A stretch of DNA of 64,000 nucleotides from Sthenelais limicola (lineage: Eukaryota > Annelida > Polychaeta > Phyllodocida > Sigalionidae): positions 6,052,383 through 6,116,382 of the forward strand of contig OW804098.1 in the NCBI GenBank assembly GCA_942159475.1, given 5' to 3'. Position numbers and translations under genes: made by a program. Shown here piece after piece: positions 10,038-21,961 of this stretch (its first letter is position 1; each line of letters opens with the position of its first letter). The notes under the pieces are model-generated. The model worked only from the letters and a program-made list of their open reading frames with translations, was not told the DNA's origin and did not search any database.

Positions 10038-12612
10038 CTATATCATTATGAGGATTAGACTGTCTCTCCCCATAGACTCTCTTCTCTCGTATCCATAATC
10101 CTGTCTATAACCATCTCTCCTATTGTCCTCTGGATGTCGATCTTCATACCGTTGATTATTGGGCGACCTCCCACTTGTTCCATATCTGCTTGGGGATCTT
10201 GAATTGGAGTATTGGTTTGGGTATTGTGTAGGCCTATATCTATCATCATGATATCGCTCCCTGCTATCTGCCCTTCTTTCCCTTGTGTCATATCCACTGC
10301 GATGGTACCTGTCTCTGCTATATGACCTGTTCCGTCCTTCTTCACTTCGTCCAAAGCCATTTCTCTTATCCTGATATCCCCTATTGTCATATCGTGGCCT
10401 CTCTACTTTGTGCCCTGTCATATCCTCTTGAATTAGATCTGTTGCGGCCACCATAATTTCTTCTATCATCAAATGAAACATTTCTCCTCTCCCTGAATTC
10501 TTGTCGTCCTCTTTCTTGCCTTGGTGTTTTTGACTTGTCATCTTCAGGTGCGTATATTACTGATATTGCTTCTTCAATCGACTGTTGTTTAACTGGCTTG
10601 TCTGTTCTCATCATAACCTCATGTTTTGCAGCCGCTCTTGAGGCCTGCTCCAATGTCTCCGGAAATTCGGCTGCCACCCGTTCTGCGAGTTCTGGTCGTA
10701 AATTTGTTGTATAAAACCGTATCTGCATATCTATGGGGATATTGGCCTTTGCTAACAGGACCGACATATCATTATCATAGTCCTTTACTCTCTCTGCCGT
10801 TCCTTGCTTTCTGTGTGAATAGTCTTTCATCACTTCCTCTAGGGGTAATTCCCTAAATTTCGTTAGAAAAGCCTTTTTCATGGTATTATAACTGTCACAC
10901 ATTCCTGGTTCACACATCAGCTGTTGATAGAAGTCTTCGCTCTGTCTGTCAGATAATGCCCTAATGTTGTTATTACTAGTGCATTATCGTCTGCTATTGG
11001 TTCTGTGAAAGCTTCAAAGTCCATGAAAAACTCTGTCACTGGTCTCTGAGCAGTGGGTGCACTGAATGGTTTTGGTGCTTTCCTATATTGCCTAGACAAA
11101 GGCCCCGTCGTGTGGGCCCTGCTATCTCCCGCTTGTCTTCTCATCGATATATCTAGAAAAGCATTTTGATCCAATCTCATCTCCTTCAATTCATTTACTA
11201 ATGCTTTCCAGTCTTGTCTCGTATCCATGACTTGTGTGTAGGTTCGGGGAGGTACCGGTATGTAACATTCTCGTGTGCCCTGTGTGTTATATTGTGATTG
11301 TTGGGCGGTGGGCCTCGAGGCTGCGGCGGCCGTCTCTGGGGCCCCTCCTGCAGCCGCTGTTGGTAGTTCTGCTGCGGTTGCATGTTCACATGCTGCTCGG
11401 CCGGCCGTCTGTATCTCCTATTCTCCATTGGAGGGTCCTCCTGTTGTTCCCACCGCACTGCAGGAGGTGATGGCACCTGCTGTTGTATTATATGTTCTTG
11501 CCACTGTTCTTGATCTCCCTGACCGTGTTGGTTTTGAATGTTTTCCTGATAATTGTTCCCTTGTTGCCCCCTTGGTGTTTGATGATTGTTAACCTGCCTC
11601 ACATGAATTATTTCTCTCGGTCCTTCTTCCTGAAATTCTACTCCCTGGTCCTCCTGTCTGTTGTATTGAATAGGTTGATGTTGGTGGTTTAGAGGCTCAT
11701 TCTGGATTACTTGTTCCTGTGGGTCGGGAGGAATATTTGGTAACAGATTTTGTTGAATGTTTTGTTGTATAAATGCCTGCTAATCGGCTTCTGTTATCGG
11801 CATAGGCATTTGGAATACATCCTGGTCCCCCAGGGTTTGGGCTATAGTTCTTCTCCTTCCCAAAATTGGCCTTATTCCCTGTATAGTAGTTTCATTTGTA
11901 TCCACTGTACCTGGGGGTCTCCCTAAGTATAGTCGGGGGAACCTATTATCATTTATTATTAATTGCTGTCGTCCCTGTCCAGGCTCTATCCTCATCACAT
12001 CCTGCAAGGGAGAGTTGCGTTGTGACTCCTGCGGCTGGGCCACACCTATTTGAATTCTGTCAGGTGTGTCTGGTGGTCACCCCCTATTCTGTTGTTGTCC
12101 AGGTGCCTGATTGGAGGGTACCGGTGCAGCTTCTGGTATTACTTCTGGCAGCTCCCGCATTGGTATCTGCCCCTCGCCTGGCTGCTCCTGTTGTCCACCT
12201 GCACCCCCTTGGTCCTCTTCTGGTAAATTGTGTTGGTTATTATGTACGGTATAATATTTTCCCCTGGCATATTCTGCTGGATCTCATCTCTGACATCATT
12301 TATAATATTTTCCCCTGGTAAATTCTGTTGGATAATATTTCTGACATTTTCTTCTGGCCGGTTCTGTCGGATGTTGGGCTCTACATTAACAGGTTCTTCA
12401 TATACATTTTCCTGTTGTTCTTCTCCCCTTTCACCTCCTTCTTCAAAATCCAATACAGTTCTAACCTGATCTGGTTCTGGATTCCTCATTCTTGTGACTT
12501 CATTAATCGCTTTCCTTTATCTCCTGGTTGTTCTCTGAGGGATTCAGGCCAGTCGTTCCACTGAGTCCAGCAATCTATCAAACAATGCTTTATTCTTCTC
12601 CTTCTCTGCCAT
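10038..12612 (-). pseudogene. Gypsy gag polyprotein remnant
   Basis: A likely ATG is at 12612 (MAEKEKNKAL...), with a stop after about 20 codons. Gag-like sequence then continues in alternating frames: 12489-12139, 12043-11780, 11602-11198 (Gln/Pro-rich), 11228-10917, 10917-10387 and 10541-10038 (Arg/Asp/Tyr-rich tail). The 10917 frame shows the retrotransposon capsid signature: a FLTKFR start, then KQG-AERVKDYDNDM, then LRPELAERV and FPETLEQA. No CCHC zinc knuckle is visible. The Arg/Gly/Ser-rich tail may substitute for nucleic-acid binding. Confidence 0.8.
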
Positions 12613-14991
12613 TTTTCTTGATTAAATCCGTTTCTTAAAGATGTTGGGGGCTAGCTCCTAGATACTCTAGGATGAGCCGGGTTCTACTCCAGTGTTATAT
12701 GAAGATTGGGTATCTATTAGAATCAGAGCTATTGTATACTACAGAGAGAATAAATGAGAAGGTGTAAAGGGTGTGATCCGAAGATCTAGAATGTATATTT
12801 ATTGTCATCTAAAATACAGGTAGGTGCTTGGTTCATGTGGCTATTGTTGATTGGAGGAATATTGAAGTAGGTAAAGGTGCTACCTGAGTTCTTACATGCT
12901 ACCGTATATATTGCAATAAATTCCTGGGTACTGGTGCTTTATGGAAACTAGTCATAGTTATAGATTAACATCATAACTCTAATAAATAATAATTAATGAT
13001 AATTATGATCATAAAGTGGTTACCCATTGTTACGTCATCATTACGTAACATGATGTAACAATAAATACATTTATATGAAGAAAACAACTGGAGTTCTGAT
13101 GAATCCTAATACAATACTTGTAAAAGTAGTTTTTGATAAAATGTGGTAGATTTGTTCAAACGCATACAGGCGTACCTTTTCAAACAGCACAAAGTTTTGT
13201 TTACCTCTTTTTGTCTCTCAAATAAAGAAAGACTAACAAAAATGATAATGATGATGATGAGTTTTAAATTGTGTGAAGATGATTTCTGTATGAATGAACG
13301 CGTAAAAGGACATATTCGCTTGATATGTATATTCTCCTATAAATACATCATAGCTTGAAAGAAAGCTAAATTGGAAAATAACACATTCAATTATGTCGCT
13401 TTGTTCTTGATTCAGGGACGATTTGTCTCTAGAACGTGGTTGCCTTCCTTTTCACTGGGAAATATCCAGAGTCAGCAAATTCTGTTATGTAATGGAGCGC
13501 TTTCTTTGGCATCAAACTGGAAGTAAGAATGCCATAGTAGATTATGGGTCCATATTGATAGCATAAGGTGAGGACTTCTCCCAATAGAGGATCATTTTGG
13601 TTTTCAAGTCTTTTGGTTTGTCATATATATAATGTATATAATATATAATAATATAATGCCTAGAAATGTACAATTGCTTCTGATTTCCATGATTCCCAAC
13701 TTTGAGGTTATATTACACACACAATACTAAACTCTGAGTAATTCTATCCATCCAGTTATGTTGTAGTGGTATTGAAGTACCTATAGCTGCATTTCCAAGC
13801 TTTTTGGACTTTGGCATCCTAGTAGGGCATACTATATGCTCGACCTGTTATTTTCTATATTTGAATAAGACATATTCTTAAAGTTCTTGGACAGAAATAA
13901 CGTTCTTAGGATCAAGTAAAAGACAAACTCTTAGGTGTAGAGAAAATAATTCTAAAAAATCCGGGAGGTCTGGGTGAAAAATCAGGCCTGTCTGACTTCA
14001 GAAAGCCAGTACAGCCCCAATGTAGCACACACCTACACTGACACTTTGCTTTCACACGCTTTCACAATTGGCTCACCCATACAATGGCAGTGTGGGCTCA
14101 GTGTAAGCTAAATATGAACCCCAGACAATGGTTAGTGAATTCACAAAGCAGCACAGATGTTAGAAGGTGGGTTTCATTTACAAAAATTAATGAACTTGGT
14201 ATTTTATTTTTGAAATTCAAAGCCCTTTGGTCCAGGTCCAAACATCTGAGCAAGGCCCTTTTGCTGTATATTCACACAATCTAGTTACTGAAAAAAAAAT
14301 CAACTATAGATATTGGTTGTTATGATAATATATAGTCATAAACAGTCTTGATAATGTGAAATTCTTATCAAATCATGATTTTTAGAGATAATTAAGGTAT
14401 TTGGGGTATTACTGTTGGGACATAGGCTAAATTCGGAAATACCCTCATTTCATGGCTAGTTTCCACTTTTCAACTCAAATTTCGGTCACTATATAGATGT
14501 ATAGGCATTCTCTTCTTGAATTTTACATCATCTTTACATAATATTTAATTTTACCTTGGACAAATGACATTAATTAAGATCACTGATGGGACATAATTCA
14601 ATGATTTTTGTAATTAGACAGTGAACAAATGTATCAAACGCCACCAAATTTCAACATAAGATGTCTTACTTGTACCTCAATTGATTCCAGCATTTAAAAA
14701 ACGTGTGGCGAAAATTTATTTTTGGGACCTCTGTATCACCTCTTATTATCTTAGTTTTGATAGAAATATAGGCCTTTATGCGATTAAAAGGTCATTTATG
14801 GTCAGAATGAAAACAAACTTTGGATTCTGATATCTGGCTATAACGACGTTATATTGTCATGTTTTCTATCATATTTTATTGTCATTCTGACACTAAAAAG
14901 AATATAAATGGTAATATGGGAGTGTGGCCCTGACCCTATTGCCCTTTTAAAAAAGCTCTATAGGATGGGAAGGAAGGAGGTTTATGTAAAA
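12613..14991. other. Non-coding stretch, no gene supported
   Basis: AT-rich. It contains a likely retroelement 3' end near 13220-13262 (AATAAAGAAAG followed by ATG/GAT repeats) and an AT microsatellite near 13622-13665. The gypsy 5' LTR would be expected near 12640-13100 but could not be paired with a second copy. Confidence 0.5.
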
Positions 14992-15060
14992 GTAAGATAA
15001 GATAAGATGAGATAAGAAAATCTTTTATTTGTCTGAGGAATAGTTGAATACATAAGAAGA
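14992..15060 (-). repeat. Retroelement 3' tail (ATAAG repeats)
   Basis: GATAAG-type repeats at 14992-15016 are followed by AAATCTTTTATTTGTC. On the minus strand this reads as an AATAAAAGATTTT signal then a simple-repeat tail, the usual 3' end of L2/CR1-like LINEs and their SINEs. A similar end is present at about 25705-25740. Confidence 0.5.
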
Positions 15061-15839
15061 TGACAAATAGGTCCACATGTCTATATGAAACGAGTTTGTT
15101 CCATCTCTACCGACAGTTACCTTTAATTTGGATAAGGCTTAAGGCTGGAGTTTGTATCTAGTAAATTAGAATTAATAAGAATGACAAGGCTCGACAAGGC
15201 TCGACTAGAGGAAAGTACTACATATAAAATATATAAGGAGATATTAACAGGTAATACTCTTATGAAATATTAGCATTTGGTCCATTTTGGATCAGATTTT
15301 GGCTATATTCACCATGCAATATGGGACCATATACCACGGCGTCATCATGGTATATTGGGTGTTTCTGGCTGGTGATTGGTTATAATCCTGAGCCCCCCCT
15401 TTTGCCGTGGTATATTTGGGGTTTTTCGTTTCCCATTGGTCCACACTCAAACAACCCCACCCCCACCATGGCTGTCGTTACCGACTGGCAAAGGCGGCCA
15501 TTGTTGTCTCTAAATGTGTGATCAAAATCGACATGAACGTGTGGTACAATTCGACATGAACAAATAATACATTCTTAGCCATCATATTTTACCATTGATT
15601 AAGCGAATTTGCAGTTTAGACTAAGACCTTGACTCGATATTCCATTTGCTGCCCAGGTTAATATTGAAACAGGCAGACAAACCGAAGATCGAGGCTAGCC
15701 CCGTCCGTTCGTATAAACATGACTTACCGGTATAATTTTTTTTTTCTCGGCGCCAATCTTCCAGTAGTAGAATCTCCATGTTGTCTTTTTGGTCGTCAAC
15801 GAATATTAATCCAATGACAAAGGTATAAAGGATGTATAA
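15061..15839. other. Non-coding; weak inverted repeat
   Basis: No gene. TATACCACGGCG near 15330 and its complement GCCGTGGTATAT near 15402 suggest a small hairpin element of the kind seen at 16714-16837. Confidence 0.4.
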
Positions 15840-16330
15840 AGCCATTTTCCCCTTCGATAATCGCACATGTGTTGACATTCGAGCAAGCCGGTGGAAGCAG
15901 TGTGGCGACTTTAGGCATAGCCACTCTGTGCCCAGTTCAGTTGGCGTTGCATTGTGTACTGTAATGTATATAGCGCACGGACAATGTCATGCGAAAGTCC
16001 CCAAGCCGACCTTGAACTCTGAGTGGGCGCACGATCCGCAAAAAGCGAAACCTTATAAAAACACACCGGCTGCCTGAACTTGACTTCAGCGATTACGGAC
16101 CTCTGATTGGCTGTTGTATCTGTAGGTCATTCGGCCAGCCGTCGCATTAACATACAGTTTCCGACTAAAGCGCCCAGCTTATGGTGACCTTGACCTTGAT
16201 CGATTCGGATATTTTACGGTGTCAAGCGATTTAAAAAAGAAATAAATGAAAATTCTGAATTGCTAGAAATGATTTGAATATAGTTCTACCCCCGATAGCG
16301 AAGTTTTAGTTCAGTGGCGATTTTATAAGC
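15840..16330 (-). mobile_element. Old, diverged R1 copy on the opposite strand
   Basis: Read on the minus strand, the order of matching blocks is the same as in R1 at 39100-39500 and 1-450. These are CTTCGCTATCGGG, TTATTTCTTTTTTAA, GACGGCTGGC, CAGCCAATCAGAGGT, CAGCCGGTGTGTTTT and ACACAATGCAACGCCAA. Identity is clearly lower than between the two young copies, so the R1 family has been active over a long time. Confidence 0.75.
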
Positions 16331-16713
16331 CATACATGTCCATCCTTTATATTGGATATTTTCTATGCTATAAGCGATCGGCGATTCTTTATATTATCTA
16401 TTTATTATGCTATAAGCGATCGGCGTGGGCACTTTCGACGGGAAGCATATGTGCGCTGAATAGGCTGTTTAATGCTACTGAAAGTGCACCACGTGGTTAT
16501 ATGGGTCATGCCGAAAGTCACTCTGGCTACAACTGCCGGCTGTATAGCGAGAGTGACGCTGCCAAACTGGACCCATTCCTGCAATCTAATTGCCGAAACG
16601 CAGAAATGAACCGACTGCAGAAAGGTTATTAAAATAATGGTTGTTTTGTGTAATGTAATGGTTTTGTAATGTTCTCTATTTGTTGTTGATCTGAACCATC
16701 ACGGACTAAAGTT
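16331..16713. other. Short direct repeat and unassigned sequence
   Basis: Two copies of a ~42-bp segment containing GCTATAAGCGATCGGCG lie side by side at about 16340-16424. Nothing else was recognised. Confidence 0.5.
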
Positions 16714-16837
16714 ATTATACCACTCTGGTTATGGCATTCGATTGGTGTTCGATTCCATATACCCCACTCGGCCTACGGCCTCGTGGGGTATATGGAATCG
16801 TACACCAATCTCATGCCATAACCATCGTGGTATAATC
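16714..16837. repeat. 124-bp hairpin MITE
   Basis: ATTATACCAC at the left end is matched by GTGGTATAAT at the right. Inside, CCATATACCCCAC pairs with GTGGGGTATATGG around CGGCCTACGGCC. The arms are imperfect near the outside and perfect near the loop, so the whole segment can fold into one stem. Confidence 0.85.
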
Positions 16838-17249
16838 CCTAATTATCCAATATTATACTTTATTGAATACAGGTTACTAATCGACATATAACCAATAATA
16901 TACTTTATCGGGTATAAGTTGTAACTTGTTTTAGAATGACCAGTGTCTAATATCAATGTTTTCGCCAAAGTTGTATAATTATTGGACGAAAATTTGGTAT
17001 AAATGACCAGAAAATAATGAGTTTTGCAATGGAATATACTTTTCTACTGCTTACAGTTAACTCATGTGATAACATTTGTATTTATACATGCAGACGAATA
17101 TCTATGAACACAGTAAAGTAGTGATTGCACGATACGGTGCACTAAAACATATAAAAACATATAAAATACAGACGGATATCTGTGAATACAATAATGTAGT
17201 GGTTGCACGGTACAGTGCACTAAAGCATAGAAGCTAGAGGTAACGTAGT
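16838..17249. other. No gene seen
   Basis: AT-rich. A pair of ~65-bp imperfect direct repeats (AGACGAATATCTATGAA and AGACGGATATCTGTGAA) lies at 17091-17230. Confidence 0.5.
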
Positions 17250-20171
17250 GTAATAATAATAATATAACATCTCAATATAATTATTTTGGTACCATACATT
17301 TGAGATGAAATAATATAAAGTCAAGGTTACTGTTCAAGATTAAGTTGAATATAATATGATATAAACACAAATCATCTGGTGATATTAATTCTTGTCTAAA
17401 GTGTCTGTGATCTTCCACATTATGTAATTTGGTGGGGAGATTATTCCAGGCATATTTAGCCTTGTATAGGAAGCTGTTTTGGAAGAGGGCTGATTTTGGA
17501 TGTTCTTGTATTAGTAATTTTCTATTTTTTGCATGGTTTCTGGTTGGAAGTTTTCATTGGTCAATGTCATTAATAATTTTAGCCAGGTGATAAGCACTTT
17601 CAGTCAAGTGTATTTTCCTTCTAAATTCATTAGTGAATATATTAAGCTTCTCATATTCTTTGTCTACATTGGTTCTCTTGCTAAGGTCAAGAGTGGCCCT
17701 TATAGATGTATTTAGTAACGATTGTAGTCTTTTTACCAAGCTTTTGTTGGAACTATCATAGAAAATATCTCTATAATCAATGTTTGGTATTATTATCATT
17801 TTTACTATATCTTTTCTAACTTTTCTAGGTAGTGTGTATCTAGTGTTAGACAGAAGCTTTACTTTCCATCTGACTTTATTAATTATTTTATTTGTGTGCG
17901 ATTTAAAGTTTAATTTGTCATCAATTTGGAGGCCAAGATAGCAGTATTCCTCAGTACTGGCTATTTGTTCGTTACCCAGGGTAAGTTGTTGATGTGGTTC
18001 ATTGACACTTTTTGCATTTCTTTTTGGGTGAAACATAAGGAATTTAGTTTTTGAAACATTCATAGAGATTTTATTTATTTTACACCAGGTGTCGATTTTA
18101 TTTAGATCTTTTTGGAGGGTGTCGAATATGTTTTTTTCCGATTTGTTACTGTATGATATTACCGTGTCATCAGCATAGTGCTGGGTGGTCGAATTTTGGA
18201 CTACCTGGTGTAAATCATTTATATATATTGAGAACAAAATCGGTCCTAAAATTGTTCCTTGAGGAACACCGAAAGTGATCTTACCTTGGGTAGATGTTTG
18301 CTTGTTAACTCTTACCGTTTGAAGCCTGTTTGACAGATAATTTCTAAACCAAGCATTTTCTTGGCCTATTATTCCTAATTTTTGCAATTTTTCTAATAAT
18401 TTCGAATGGTGGACGGTATCAAAAGCTTTTTTAAAATCGAGAAAAACTGCCGTGGTAGTATTTCCCGAGTTTAAACTCTCATAGAAAGGTTGTAAAAGGT
18501 CTATGTGTGCCTGGTTTACCGAGTGACCCTGTCTGAATCCGTACTGTTTATTATAATATAAGTGGTTTGTTTCCATATAGGCAGATAGTTGTTGCTGTAC
18601 AGCTTTTTCCAATATTTTAGCAGGCATATTTATGCCAGATATTGGTCTATAATTATTTGGGATATTTTTTGGGCCGTTTTTGTGTAGGGGGGTGACAGTT
18701 GCAGCCTTGAAAGTTACTGGGATGGACAAGGTTTTGATAGAAAGATTGATCAAGTACATTACTTGTAAATTAAGAGCCATAAGACAGCTTTTTAGTATTT
18801 TTCCAGGGATGTTTGGAATACCTGAGCTTTTCTTATGGTCTATTTTTCTTATTATTTTCAAGATATTCTGAGGGGTAACTGTATCGAAGGTAAATTTACT
18901 TTGGGTGTCTTGACCTGTCTTGAAATTCATTAAAAATATTGGCAGTTTGGTCACCTGTCGATTGAATTCCATTTTCATCAGTTAGAATGATCTTGTATGA
19001 TTTTTTCGATTTATCTGCACTTATAATTTTGTTAACTTCTTTCCAAATTAATTTTGGATTATTATTATTTTTGGCTAGTTCCTCCCTCAGGAGCTTAGCT
19101 TTACTATTTCGACATGTAGATCTAATTTTATTTCTTAGTTGCTTGGCTTCAGAGAGGAGTGTTTTGTCATTATTCTTGTATGCTTTTCTAAATTTGCTAT
19201 CCCTTTCATTCATCAGTAGAGTGATATTCGGGGTTAGCCATTTTGGCTTCTTCCTGACTCTATGAAATTTTTGAATGGGGCACATTTGGTCTAAAAATAA
19301 GTTTATTCGATCTTGTATTAGTTTCCAGCATTTATCTGGGTTATCACTTTTATAATATTCTGACCAGTCTTGATTAATCAGTATTTCGTTCAATATTTTT
19401 TGGTCTAGGCGTGAGGTGTTTCTTGCCATGAAAGAACCAGATTCATAGGTATTTCTACTCTTTTTCAGTGTTAAGTATGTTGGTAAATAATCAGAGGTAT
19501 GATTTTCAATAATACCTGCTGAACTTACAATTTTTGAGTTAGTGTAAATATGATCTATTAGAGATTTGGTTGAGAGTGTTTTCCTTGTTGGGTTTTTCAT
19601 GTGTTGGGTTAAATTATATTTCTCAAATATTGAGTTCATTTCTTGTTGTATTTTTTCCATCAAGTAGGTTGATGTTCAAGTCACCTATTACGATTAGGTC
19701 TGTTTTGGCATTTAGTTTAGCAAGGGTCTGGTCTAATTCGCAAAGGCCTTTTAGTACAGGGGCACTCGGTGGTCTATAGACATTGCATATGATGTAGGGC
19801 TTAGCACAACCTTTTTGGATTTTTATAATTTGTATTTCTATGTTTTCAGTGTTTAGGCATAGGTTTGAGTACAGGTTAGAATCGAACTGGTGATCATCTC
19901 TGATATAGAAACAAAGGCCACCACCTCTTTTCCTACCTGACCTGTCCTGTCGAGAGAGATTGTAACCATCCACCACTAGAGATGTATCAGGCACTGTCAG
20001 AGTTAACCATGTTTCTGTGAAGCAAATCACATTTATATTAAGAATATTCAATTGTACAGATTGTTTGAAATCATTGATATTGCTATTTAGGCTTCAGATA
20101 TTCCATCCAACAACATGAAAGCCTTTTCTTGTTTTAAAGTTTTCGAAGGAGTCGGATATTGACTCAGACAT
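17250..20171 (-). mobile_element. LINE-A, APE-type non-LTR retrotransposon (Jockey/CR1/L2 group)
   Basis: The element covers an endonuclease-RT ORF2 on the minus strand and a 3' region that ends in a TTA-type simple repeat at about 17250-17263. An ORF1 was not found upstream of 20171. It is of the same subfamily as LINE-C: both have an ARNT-x-x-LD-x-x-IL-x-EIL-x-NQDW block after the endonuclease. Confidence 0.8.
17554..20171 (-). pseudogene. LINE-A ORF2: AP endonuclease plus reverse transcriptase
   Basis: The ATG at 20171 opens a frame that reaches VVGWNI and then hits TGA at 20096-20094, where related elements have Arg, so CGA to TGA is likely. The endonuclease continues with CFTETWL, RGGGLCFYIRD, NVYRPP, IGDLNIN, SLIDHIYTN and TSDYLP. 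A frameshift lies near 19650 and a second near 18950. The RT domain (18978-17554) has the NYRPIS block, FLDFKKAFDTVHH, GVPQGTILGPILF and the catalytic YADDT motif, then a normal thumb/C-terminal region. ORF2 is therefore nearly full length but dead: one nonsense codon and two frameshifts. Confidence 0.9.
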
Positions 20172-20836
20172 ATAAACAACCTAGGATATGATCCTTTAAA
20201 AATAGTACAGCAATATATGATGTGAGGGGCAACGTCACATATAAAATATAGAGACATACTTATTGTCATACAGATTGACATTGATTACGGAAAAATCATG
20301 AAAATATCCATAATATCAGTACAAAATATAAACATTGGGTTCTATGGTGGTAATTCAGTATGGTAAATACTGTACAGACAGTCGTCGGTATAACACTTTG
20401 ACCGGTTTAGTAGCCACCAAATATTTTCATTCTGTATGAAGTGTTTTGATTGTGATGGACATCCCAAAAACATTTCACCTCTCTTAGTATGAATGTCACC
20501 CAGTGGCATATGGAATGCTCTCTTAGTGAATGAATGTCAAGAGTGTATGAACACTTCCACTTTTGAACCGATATCATCCTCATTGCTTTTGTCCTTGATT
20601 GGATGAACTCTTTGACCTTGTGGTAGGTTCCATCTTGGCCTCAGCATTTTACTGCACTGTACTTGTACCTCTTTTCCAGAGGTGGTTAACATTGTTGAGA
20701 TTTTAGATTTAAAATACTTTATTGGTATTCCATATTCCATAGTGGGTGGTTTTTCTGCAATGTAATACAACAGTCAGATTTCACACTGTTCCATGGTGTA
20801 CACCCCCCATTGTAATATGAAAAAATAATGATATGC
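20172..20836. other. No gene supported
   Basis: A 77-codon open frame (20770-20537, minus) has no recognisable domain. The stretch may include LINE-A 5' sequence. Confidence 0.4.
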
Positions 20837-21310
20837 TTCCTGTGGGCTTACAAAATCAGAATGGTTCCCTGAGGGCATACAAAAGCACAATGATTCCCTG
20901 AGGGCATACAAAATCACAATGATTTCCTGAGGACATACATAGTCATGGTGATTCCCTGAGGAAATACAAAGTCAAAATGATTCCCAGATGAATACAAAGA
21001 TGAAATGATTCACTCAATGAATACAAAATTTTCGCTCAAGTAAAACAAAATTGTAATGATTCACTCAGGGGAGGGCATAGTGACTCCCTGAGAGAATACT
21101 AAGTGGCAATGTTTCTCTACACTCTATTTGAGATCTACTTGGAGCAGCTCACCTTACTATAGGGTCGCTTTGATGTTTAAGTAGGTCCAAAACAGAGTGT
21201 AAGGGCATACAAAGTAATGATTCCCTGAGGGCTTACAGAGTTGTAATGATTCCCTGAGGGCATAAATAGTTGTAATGTTTCCCTTAGGGCTTACACAGTT
21301 GTTAAAACTC
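20837..21310 (+). repeat. Degenerate minisatellite, ~33-bp unit
   Basis: A unit of the form GGGCATACAAAATCACAATGATTCCCT(GA) recurs about a dozen times with growing divergence. It is interrupted by unrelated sequence at about 21105-21200 and then resumes at 21205-21300. Confidence 0.8.
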
Positions 21311-21961
21311 TTTGTCTGTCATTCAATTATGTTGTGTGTTTTTTTAGAACAGGATTTTATTCAGGCTTTAATTACATTATTGACACTCTCACCTCAGAGG
21401 TGATTTTCGTAGTGCCCTGCTACGTGTTCTGGCACATCAAGGGTATTCATTCCCATTACTCTATTTTCAATTCAGTATCATTAAACAATTTACAACACAA
21501 CTTGCCGTTTCTTCATAATTCATAGTCTTTATACAGCCAATATATCATTACTAAATAAGAAACATTTATGATTATATGAAGAAGTATGAAGAGATGATAA
21601 ATGAAAAGAGAAATGATGTGGTGAAAAAGGTTAACTGTCTATAGTATATACAATTCTGTATAATCGAGGTGAGATGGGTGGCATTATTGAAACCATCTAT
21701 TCCGATAATAACAAGGATGTTATTTACAAACTTCTTAGCGTTGCAGAAATTTTATTACCAGTTTATTGAGATGGTGCTTTTGTTGTACCATACAATATAT
21801 ATTTACAGCATATAACACAGGGGTTTGGTGTGTGAGGGGAGGAAAGAGGGGGCGGGAGAGGGGAGGGGGAGGGGGAAGAGGAGGACAGGGGGAAAAAAGC
21901 CAACAGAGACAGAAACAGATACTCTATCCCGGTAAGAAGTGAGGGCGGACGATAAAGTTAC
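21311..21961. other. Non-coding; purine-rich tract
   Basis: A G/A-rich run occupies 21830-21900. The part next to 21961 is probably the 3' UTR of LINE-B, read on the minus strand. No LTR or tail was identified. Confidence 0.4.

Larger units (their letters stand above)
7617..12612 (-). mobile_element. Decayed Ty3/gypsy-type LTR retrotransposon lacking reverse transcriptase
   Basis: The order on the minus strand is gag (12612 down to 10038), aspartic protease (9889-9180) and partial integrase (8359-7617), as in the gypsy group. Between protease and integrase there are only about 500 bases, made of unrelated and low-complexity sequence, so RT and RNase H are missing. All parts carry several frameshifts and stops. 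No LTR pair or primer-binding site could be identified. Confidence 0.8.

Noticed and set aside
20537..20770. 77-codon minus-strand frame
   Set aside because: No recognisable domain, no Kozak or splice evidence, and bordered by repeat DNA.
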